12,306 nucleotides of DNA from Clostridiales bacterium (GTDB lineage Bacteria > Bacillota_A > Clostridia > Christensenellales > Aristaeellaceae): assembly GCA_024684665.1 (NCBI GenBank), contig JAIKWN010000276.1, positions 1-12,306 on the forward strand, given 5' to 3'. Position numbers and translations under genes: made by a program. Shown here piece after piece: positions 7,723 through 12,306 of the stretch; the first letter of the stretch is position 1; every line of letters begins with the position of its first letter. Under the pieces are notes generated by a model that saw only the letters and a list, made by a program, of their open reading frames with translations, did no database searches and was not told the origin of the DNA.

Positions 7723-7753
7723 TCCCCGAAATGGATAGAAGGAGGAAACAGGT

Positions 7754-8182
7754 ATGCTGAAAGGGATTTCTCCACTCCTCTCGCCGGAGCTTCTCAAAAT
7801 TCTGGCGGAAATGGGGCATGGTGACGAACTGGTCATTGGCGACTGCAATTTCCCGAACGAGTCCATGGGACAGCGCGTGGTGCATGCGGACGGGCACTCC
7901 GGAACCGCCATGCTGGACGCCATCCTTGCGCTCTTCCCCCTCGATCAGTTTGTCGAGGCGCCGGTGACCCTGATGGATCCCGCGGGCGCGCTCGAGGGGG
8001 ATCCGCCTGTGTGGGCTGAGTTCAAGTCCATCGTGGAAAAGCATCAGCCGGGCACGAAGTGCGAGGCCATCGGTCGCTTTGACTTTTACGACCGGGCAAG
8101 AAAGGCCTACGCCGTCCTCGCTACCGGAGAGAACGCGCTGTATGCCTGCATCATCATCAAGAAAGGCTGCATCCTCGCCTGA
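7754..8182 (+). CDS. fucU: FucU/RbsD-family sugar mutarotase
   Basis: Members of this family speed interconversion of sugar ring forms: RbsD acts on ribose and FucU on fucose. The 142-residue product matches FucU across its length. It has SPLLSPELLKILAEMGHGDE with the conserved His22, GDCNFPNESMG with Asp30, and the C-terminal RFDFYDRARKAYAVLATGE and ALYACIIIKKG segments, which carry the usual Arg and Tyr residues of the active site. GGAGG at 7741-7745 sets the start. No fucose isomerase, kinase or permease is in the window. It lies between the shell genes and the regulator. Given mtnK and mtnA in the same cluster, its substrate may be 5-deoxyribose or 5-methylthioribose rather than fucose. 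That is inference. A fucose or rhamnose pathway encoded outside the window is the alternative. Confidence 0.9.
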   Translation: MLKGISPLLSPELLKILAEMGHGDELVIGDCNFPNESMGQRVVHADGHSGTAMLDAILALFPLDQFVEAPVTLMDPAGALEGDPPVWAEFKSIVEKHQPGTKCEAIGRFDFYDRARKAYAVLATGENALYACIIIKKGCILA

Positions 8183-8216
8183 CAGAAGCAGCCGGCGGAA
8201 TGGGAAGTGAAATGCC

Positions 8217-9239
8217 GTGACAATCCGGGAAATTGCGGAGATCGCAGGGGTATCGCCGGCGGCGGTATCCCTGGTGATCCATGGGCGAAAGGGTGTCGGC
8301 GAAGAGACCCGCCGGCGCGTCCGCCAGGTCATGGAGGAGAACGGCTATACGCCGGCTCCTTCGAAACCGAAAGACGTCCGTTTCCGCCTCATGGTCATCA
8401 AATACCGGGCGCACGGCATTGCGCTTGAGGAAAACCAGGGCTTTATTGCCAGCATTATCGACCGGATCGAGGGCGAATGTCGGCGCTTTGGGTTCGATCT
8501 CATGATGCGCAGCTGCGAGGCGGCAGGAGCGGCGGCGACGATCTCCGCGCTGATGGAGGATAAACCGGACGGGGTGATCCTCATCGGAACGGAGCTGCGC
8601 CAGGAAAACTACGGGATCCTTCGCCGTATCACGGTGCCCCTCGTCGTGCTGGACAACAACATCATGCTCGAAAGCGTGGATACCGTCGTCATGGCGAACC
8701 GGGCGCTCATGGCCCGGCAGGTGCGGTATCTGTATGATCTGGGACACCGGGAGATCGGATACCTCAAATTCTCTGAGCGGGTGAATAACTGTGACGAGCG
8801 CTACGAAGGATATCTGGAAGAACTGTCCCGGCTGGGCCTCCCCGTACCGGAGCCCATCCTGCTGAAACCCACGGTGGACGGTGCATGGAGGGACATGTCG
8901 GAGCTGCTGCGCACGGGCGCGTATCGTCCTCACGGCGCGGCAGTGGCGGACAACGACACCGTGGCGGTTGGCGCGATCAAGGCCATCCGCGAAGCAGGAT
9001 TCCGCATCCCGGAGGACATCTCCATCGTAGGATTTGATGACATCCCTTTCAGCGCGGTTACCATGCCGGCGCTGACCACCATGCGCATTTCCCGTTCTCA
9101 GATGGGCACGCTGGCTGTAGACGCGATCCGCAAGCGGGTCAAACATCCGGACTGGCCGGGCATGCATATGCTGATCGGCGGCAAATTGATCGAACGGGCG
9201 AGTGCAAGGGCGGCGGAGTCCGGGGAGGTCTCCCCATGA
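8217..9239 (+). CDS. LacI-family transcriptional regulator
   Basis: A 340-residue sugar-responsive repressor of the LacI/GalR family. The N-terminal helix-turn-helix (residues 2-22, TIREIAEIAGVSPAAVSLVI) and hinge region (EETRRRVRQVMEENGYTP) bind DNA. The rest is a periplasmic-binding-protein-like sensor domain with typical PDGVILIG, YDLGHREIGYLKF and IVGFDDIPFSAVTMPALTTMRI motifs. The start is a GTG, since no in-frame ATG precedes the helix-turn-helix. Its stop overlaps the next start as ATGA, so it is translated with the shell genes and is inside the operon it probably controls. The effector is likely the sugar or a phosphorylated intermediate. The controlled promoter probably lies before the window; I found no convincing LacI-type operator inside it. 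Confidence 0.93.
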   Translation: MTIREIAEIAGVSPAAVSLVIHGRKGVGEETRRRVRQVMEENGYTPAPSKPKDVRFRLMVIKYRAHGIALEENQGFIASIIDRIEGECRRFGFDLMMRSCEAAGAAATISALMEDKPDGVILIGTELRQENYGILRRITVPLVVLDNNIMLESVDTVVMANRALMARQVRYLYDLGHREIGYLKFSERVNNCDERYEGYLEELSRLGLPVPEPILLKPTVDGAWRDMSELLRTGAYRPHGAAVADNDTVAVGAIKAIREAGFRIPEDISIVGFDDIPFSAVTMPALTTMRISRSQMGTLAVDAIRKRVKHPDWPGMHMLIGGKLIERASARAAESGEVSP

Positions 9240-9559
9240 TGGTGGGCAGGGTCACCGGTTCGGTGGTCAGCACGAACAAGGTGGAGAGCCTGAAAGGCTC
9301 GAAGATGCTGATCGTGGAGACGGTTTCCCTTGAGACGCAGCAGCCAACGGGGGACTATGTCATCTGTGTGGACGACGTGGGCGCGGGCGAGGGCGATCTG
9401 GTATTCTGCGCCTACGGCAGTTCCGCGAGGCAGTCGGACACCTCCAAAAAGGTTGCTTCCGATTATACGGTTTACGGCATCATCGATTCGATTGACATGC
9501 GTGGGGCGCGGGTCTACGACAAGGCAAAGGAGGCGGAAGAATGCAGTTGGCAAAGGTGA
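9236..9559 (+). CDS. eutN: BMC-P pentameric vertex protein 1 (EutN/CcmL family)
   Basis: A 107-residue EutN/CcmL protein that caps the vertices of the shell. It has the N-terminal VGRVTGSVVSTNKVESLKG, VDDVGAGEGDLVFCAYGSSARQ and the final strand YGIIDSIDMRGARVYDK. The ATG at 9236 overlaps the LacI stop (ATGA) and has GGGGAGG at 9222-9228 seven bases upstream; the ATG at 9239 is an equally possible start two codons shorter in effect by one residue. The C-terminus overlaps the next gene by 19 bases. It is most similar to the second vertex protein, with the canonical GSSAR segment. Confidence 0.94.
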   Translation: MMVGRVTGSVVSTNKVESLKGSKMLIVETVSLETQQPTGDYVICVDDVGAGEGDLVFCAYGSSARQSDTSKKVASDYTVYGIIDSIDMRGARVYDKAKEAEECSWQR

Positions 9560-9843
9560 TCGGCAGCATGGTCAGCACCAGGAAAAGCGATCGCCTCCTG
9601 GGCCTCAAGCTCCTCGTGGCCGTGCCTATCGACATGGATACGTTTGAGGAAAAGGGATCTCCCTTCATCACGGTGGACACCGTGGGCGCGGGGGAGGGCG
9701 AGATCGTCATGTGGGCGGGCGGCAGTTCCTCCCGGCAGACGGATCTCACGACCAACAGACCGGTGGACAGCTCTATCGTCGGCATCGTGGACTTCGTGGA
9801 TATCGAGGGGAAGCGCGTCTACGACAAGGGGGCCACGGCATGA
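9541..9843 (+). CDS. eutN: BMC-P pentameric vertex protein 2 (EutN/CcmL family)
   Basis: A 100-residue vertex protein. It begins MQLAKVIGSMVSTRKSDRLLG and contains VDTVGAGEGEIVMWAGGSSSRQTD and the end IVGIVDFVDIEGKRVYDK. Its start at 9541 lies inside the end of vertex gene 1 and is preceded by AAAGGAGG at 9526-9533, seven bases away. The stop overlaps the next start (ATGA at 9840). The shared GSS-x-RQ and RVYDK motifs make it the closest relative of vertex protein 1, probably a duplicate that has since diverged. Confidence 0.94.
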   Translation: MQLAKVIGSMVSTRKSDRLLGLKLLVAVPIDMDTFEEKGSPFITVDTVGAGEGEIVMWAGGSSSRQTDLTTNRPVDSSIVGIVDFVDIEGKRVYDKGATA

Positions 9844-10130
9844 AGCTGGCGGTGGTGACAGGGACGGTGGTCTCCACCGTCAAGTATGAGAAATACCGCG
9901 GTATGAAGATGCTGCGCATCCGGCATCTGACGCTGGACGGGGAAATGACGGGCGAAGAGCTCGTCGCGCTGGACGCGGCGGACGCGGGCGTGGGGGATAT
10001 TGTGCTCGCGAACAACGACGGCGGCGCGGCGCAGATGGTCATGGGGGATAAAACCCTGATCGCGAGCGTCACAATCTGCGGCGTCGTGGACTCCTACACC
10101 CGTAACGGGAAAACGGTGCACTGTCACTGA
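9840..10130 (+). CDS. eutN: BMC-P pentameric vertex protein 3 (EutN/CcmL family)
   Basis: A 96-residue vertex protein starting MKLAVVTGTVVSTVKYEKYRG, with the family core ADAGVGDIVLANNDGGAAQM and the final strand ICGVVDSYTRNGKTV. The usual GSSAR segment is replaced by NDGGAAQ, so its pore-lining loop differs from proteins 1 and 2. The ATG overlaps the preceding stop (ATGA), which implies translational coupling. Confidence 0.92.
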   Translation: MKLAVVTGTVVSTVKYEKYRGMKMLRIRHLTLDGEMTGEELVALDAADAGVGDIVLANNDGGAAQMVMGDKTLIASVTICGVVDSYTRNGKTVHCH

Positions 10131-10134
10131 CGAT

Positions 10135-10142
10135 GGAGGAGG
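10135..10142 (+). promoter_or_regulatory. Ribosome-binding site supporting a TTG start
   Basis: GGAGGAGG lies seven bases before the TTG at 10150. The ATG at 10134 is in another frame and stops within six codons. The site therefore supports TTG as the start of vertex protein 4. Confidence 0.7.
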
Positions 10143-10149
10143 CGAGGCG

Positions 10150-10494
10150 TTGAATATCGGAAAAGTCGTAGGGAATGTCGTCTGCACGGTGAAGACGCCG
10201 ACGCTCTCCGGGGTGAAGCTCCTCGTCGTCCGGCAGATCGTGAACGGACACGAGAAAGGTCTGATCATCGCCTGCGACGGGACGCGTCAGGCGGGCATCG
10301 GAGACTACGTTTACATGATCGGGCGAAAAGAAGCCGCGCTCATGCTGGACTTAAAGGACCCGCCGCCCAGCGACATCACGATCGCGGGCATCATCGACCC
10401 GGAAACCCTCTGGCCGGAGATCTTCGAAGGGGCGAAGGAAGCGGCAGAGAAAAAGGGCATTGGTAAGACAGGAAGGAAAAAGCAGAATAAATAG
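10150..10494 (+). CDS. eutN: BMC-P pentameric vertex protein 4 (EutN/CcmL family) with a basic C-terminal tail
   Basis: A 114-residue protein read from a TTG start, giving MNIGKVVGNVVCTVKTPTLSG. The EutN core ends near residue 83 (ITIAGIIDPE) and keeps the AGIGDYVY segment. A segment from about 84 to 114 follows, ending in the lysine-rich GIGKTGRKKQNK, which the other three vertex proteins lack. The tail includes a probable helix (EIFEGAKEAAEKKG). It could bind cargo, nucleic acid or another shell protein; nothing in the sequence decides this. It is the last gene of the cluster, three bases before a strong hairpin. Confidence 0.9.
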   Translation: MNIGKVVGNVVCTVKTPTLSGVKLLVVRQIVNGHEKGLIIACDGTRQAGIGDYVYMIGRKEAALMLDLKDPPPSDITIAGIIDPETLWPEIFEGAKEAAEKKGIGKTGRKKQNK

Positions 10495-10496
10495 AA

Positions 10497-10523
10497 GGAC
10501 GCGCTCTCGCTCGAGAGGCGTCC
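10497..10523 (+). terminator. Probable intrinsic terminator of the BMC operon
   Basis: GGACGC (10497-10502) pairs with GCGTCC (10518-10523). CTCTC (10504-10508) pairs with GAGAG (10513-10517), leaving one bulged G and a four-base loop GCTC. It starts two bases after the last BMC stop codon. The following GTGTTTA is only weakly T-rich, so termination may be incomplete and some read-through into the LysR gene is possible. Confidence 0.65.
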
Positions 10524-10546
10524 GTGTTTACAAAGGGGGGATATCT

Positions 10547-11431
10547 ATGACGCTGCAGGCGCTGACATATTTTATATCGGTTGCAAGGCACCGTAGCTTC
10601 ACAAAAGCGGCGGAAGAATGTTATGTGACGCAGCCGGCGCTCAGCCGGTCGATATCTGATCTGGAGCAAGAGCTGCATTGCCGTCTGTTGAACCGTACGA
10701 GCAGAACGGTTACCCTGACGCCGGAAGGAGAAACCTGCCTGGTGGAAGCGATGCGGGTGATCGCGGCGTGCGAAAGACTCCGGGAACGGGTGAATGAGGT
10801 GAGCCGGGAACAGGAAAGACCGGTGCGAATCGGGTATATCATTTACGATCATCTGATGTATCTGTTTCGTTTGCTGTATGACAAGGATTTTGCTGAACAG
10901 GGCTATCCTCTTGAGCCGGTCTATATTACCGGAACGGAAATGAAACAACGTTTTCAGGAAGGCGAAATGGATGCGATGATCCTCCCGGAACCGAGCGCGT
11001 CCGACCTCAAAGACGTTGACTGTGTGCCAATCCTTCGCGGGAGGGCGCACGCGATCCTTTCACAGAACCATCCTCTTTACGACTGCGATTCGATTTCGGT
11101 AACGCAGCTTTCAGACAGCCGGTTTATCGAATGGGGAAACGATGTACCTCTTCTGCGCGCAGCGTATGCGAACCTCTGTCGGACGGCGGGTTTTGAACCA
11201 AAGATCGTGGATTCGGCAGAAAAAATGGGTGATATGGTCGCCAAACTGCTGATTCATAATGCCGTTGGCTTCGGAACTGCGGTCGGGCACGAGTTCCGGG
11301 AGGGAGTCCGTTATATCCCGCTTGCGGACGGATCGGACCATTTCGGACTGGTATGCGTCTTTCACACGGAAACGGGTGCTCCGCAGGTCGAGCGCCTTCG
11401 CAGGACGCTGAAAGAAAGCAGTATGCAATAA
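10547..11431 (+). CDS. LysR-family transcriptional regulator
   Basis: A 294-residue LysR-type regulator. Residues 1-60 form the winged helix-turn-helix (ALTYFISVARHRSFTKAA, then QPALSRSISDLEQEL and LNRTSRTVTLTPEG). The remainder is the ligand-binding domain (from about residue 92, RPVRIGYIIYDH). The ATG at 10547 follows AAAGGGGGG and is the natural family start; upstream in-frame codons run through the terminator and are not part of the protein. Codon use is visibly more A/T-rich than in the BMC genes, suggesting a different history. LysR proteins usually control a neighbouring gene, and the only downstream neighbour is the exported reductase on the same strand. A role in controlling the BMC operon is possible but unsupported. 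The ligand is unknown. Confidence 0.92.
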   Translation: MTLQALTYFISVARHRSFTKAAEECYVTQPALSRSISDLEQELHCRLLNRTSRTVTLTPEGETCLVEAMRVIAACERLRERVNEVSREQERPVRIGYIIYDHLMYLFRLLYDKDFAEQGYPLEPVYITGTEMKQRFQEGEMDAMILPEPSASDLKDVDCVPILRGRAHAILSQNHPLYDCDSISVTQLSDSRFIEWGNDVPLLRAAYANLCRTAGFEPKIVDSAEKMGDMVAKLLIHNAVGFGTAVGHEFREGVRYIPLADGSDHFGLVCVFHTETGAPQVERLRRTLKESSMQ

Positions 11432-11555
11432 GTTCGATTGATGCTTTTTTCTTATAGATCGCGTCGTATGTATTCGGAAGCAGCATTTTACAATCCCGGG
11501 GTTTTATGTTACTTCTGTGTCAGGTGATCCGATTACATTCGAGGAGGAGCTAAAG

Positions 11556-12306
11556 ATGAAAAAAGCTGTAAGCCTGCTGCTGGCGCTTTGCCTGCTGCTG
11601 GCAGTATCTGCACTGGGCATGGCAGAACTGTCCTTCACGCCGGGAACGTATACAAAGGAAGTCCCGGGCATGCACGGGCCGCTGACGGTGGAAGTCGTCG
11701 TTTCCGACAACGCCATCACTTCCGCGGCCGTGACGTCTTCCATGGAAACGCCGGGAATGGGCGACCTGGCTGGCGAGACCGTGACCGCGGAGATCGTGGC
11801 GAATCAGTCGCTGGACGTCGATATGGTTTCCGGCGCGACGATTACGAGCCGCATCGTTCTTGCGGCGGTGTCTTCCTGCCTCCAGGAGGCCGGCGGAGAC
11901 ATGGACGCGCTGAAAGCGCCGAGAGAGCGTCATTATGAGATCGAGCCGGAATACACAGCGGACGTGGTGATCGTCGGCGCAGGCGGCGCAGGCCTTTCCG
12001 CCGCTGCTTCCGCGCTGGAGGAAGGCGCGAGCGTCGTGCTGATCGAGTCCACGGACATTCTTGGCGGAAACTCTCTGGTTGTGGGCGGTTTCATGAACGC
12101 GCCGATCCCGGAGCTGCAGGATCATGCGTTTGCGGAGCGTTCTCCCTCGATCGATTCTCTGATCGAGGCGGCTCTCTCGGAAGAGCCGGTGAACGAAGAG
12201 CATAAGGCGCTGCAGGACGCCGTGCGTGAGGAGTTTGAGGCGTACAAGGCGAGCGACAAGACGCTGTTCGACAGCGCGAACTGGTTTGCCCTGCAGACCT
12301 GGAACG
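11556..12306 (+). CDS. Exported FMN-binding / FAD-dependent reductase, flavocytochrome-c-like (5' part)
   Basis: Only the first 250 codons are in the window. A signal peptide (MKK, then a Leu/Ala-rich core to about residue 19, with likely cleavage near LGMA-ELS) sends it out of the cytoplasm. Residues 26-112 are an FMN-binding domain with DVDMVSGATITS; Thr95 in SGAT fits covalent FMN attachment by ApbE. From about 134 a FAD-binding domain begins, with ADVVIVGAGGAGLSAA (135-150), Glu164 in VLIES and the GGNS motif (170-173). This layout is that of extracytoplasmic fumarate, urocanate or related enoate reductases that use organic electron acceptors. The substrate-binding half is missing, so the substrate is unknown. 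GAGGAGG at 11541-11547 sets the start. It is preceded by a LysR gene and is probably a separate transcription unit. Confidence 0.88.
   Translation, partial: MKKAVSLLLALCLLLAVSALGMAELSFTPGTYTKEVPGMHGPLTVEVVVSDNAITSAAVTSSMETPGMGDLAGETVTAEIVANQSLDVDMVSGATITSRIVLAAVSSCLQEAGGDMDALKAPRERHYEIEPEYTADVVIVGAGGAGLSAAASALEEGASVVLIESTDILGGNSLVVGGFMNAPIPELQDHAFAERSPSIDSLIEAALSEEPVNEEHKALQDAVREEFEAYKASDKTLFDSANWFALQTWN

Noticed and set aside
8157..9167. Minus-strand open frame opposite the LacI gene
   Set aside because: Shadow of a well-supported LacI-family gene; no start signal or domain.
11417..11450. Terminator for the LysR gene (T6 run at 11445-11450)
   Set aside because: The only stem before the T-run is about four base pairs with a long loop, so the T-tract alone does not support a terminator.
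11432..11555. Possible promoter for the flavoprotein gene (TTGATG at 11438 and TATAGA at 11453)
   Set aside because: The spacing between the boxes is only nine bases, too short for a sigma-70 type promoter; no better pair found. A promoter is likely in this gap, but I cannot place it.
1..12306. CRISPR arrays, tRNA or rRNA genes, insertion sequences, phage attachment sites
   Set aside because: None seen. The only sizeable repeat is the BMC-H gene duplication, and almost all of the sequence is coding on the plus strand.

Overview
The window carries one long, tightly packed plus-strand gene cluster that encodes a bacterial microcompartment (BMC, metabolosome). It is followed by a separate regulator and exported-flavoprotein unit. 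The DNA is GC-rich with strong AGGAGG ribosome-binding sites. Short gaps, ATGA overlaps, Fe-S electron-transfer proteins and a Gram-positive-style signal peptide suggest an anaerobic, GC-rich Clostridia-type Firmicute. That assignment is tentative and rests on style, not on a marker gene.

Layout. Bases 3-302 hold the 3' end of a CoA-transferase beta subunit. Next come mtnK (353-1567) and mtnA (1584-2681), the kinase and isomerase that turn 5-methylthioribose (or 5-deoxyribose) into the corresponding ribulose 1-phosphate. A perfect 12-bp hairpin (2694-2720) separates them from the BMC core. That core contains a PduL phosphotransacylase with an extra C-terminal EutQ-like module (2768-3712), a PduP/EutE acylating aldehyde dehydrogenase (3738-5168), a PduS/RnfC-like Fe-S flavoprotein (5189-6520) and a PduT-like tandem-BMC shell protein with the pore cysteine (6517-7062). 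It continues with two near-identical BMC-H hexamer proteins (7092-7382, 7447-7722), a FucU/RbsD-family sugar mutarotase (7754-8182), a LacI-family regulator (8217-9239) and four consecutive EutN/CcmL pentamer proteins (9236-10494). A GC-rich hairpin at 10497-10523 probably ends the operon. A LysR regulator (10547-11431) and the start of a secreted FMN/FAD reductase (11556 to window end) follow.

How the genes may work together (inference). MtnK and MtnA would convert 5-deoxyribose or 5-methylthioribose, by-products of S-adenosylmethionine chemistry, to 5-deoxyribulose or 5-methylthioribulose 1-phosphate. A class II aldolase, not present in this window, would split this to DHAP plus acetaldehyde or 2-methylthioacetaldehyde. 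Inside the shell, PduP would oxidise the aldehyde to acyl-CoA and PduL would recycle CoA by forming the acyl phosphate. The PduS/PduT pair could carry electrons from NADH across the shell. The mutarotase would supply the right anomer to the kinase. No B12-dependent diol dehydratase, ethanolamine lyase or glycyl-radical enzyme is present, so this does not look like a classical PDU, EUT or GRM locus within the window. I do not know of a characterised BMC dedicated to methylthioribose or deoxyribose, and this is the main candidate novelty here.
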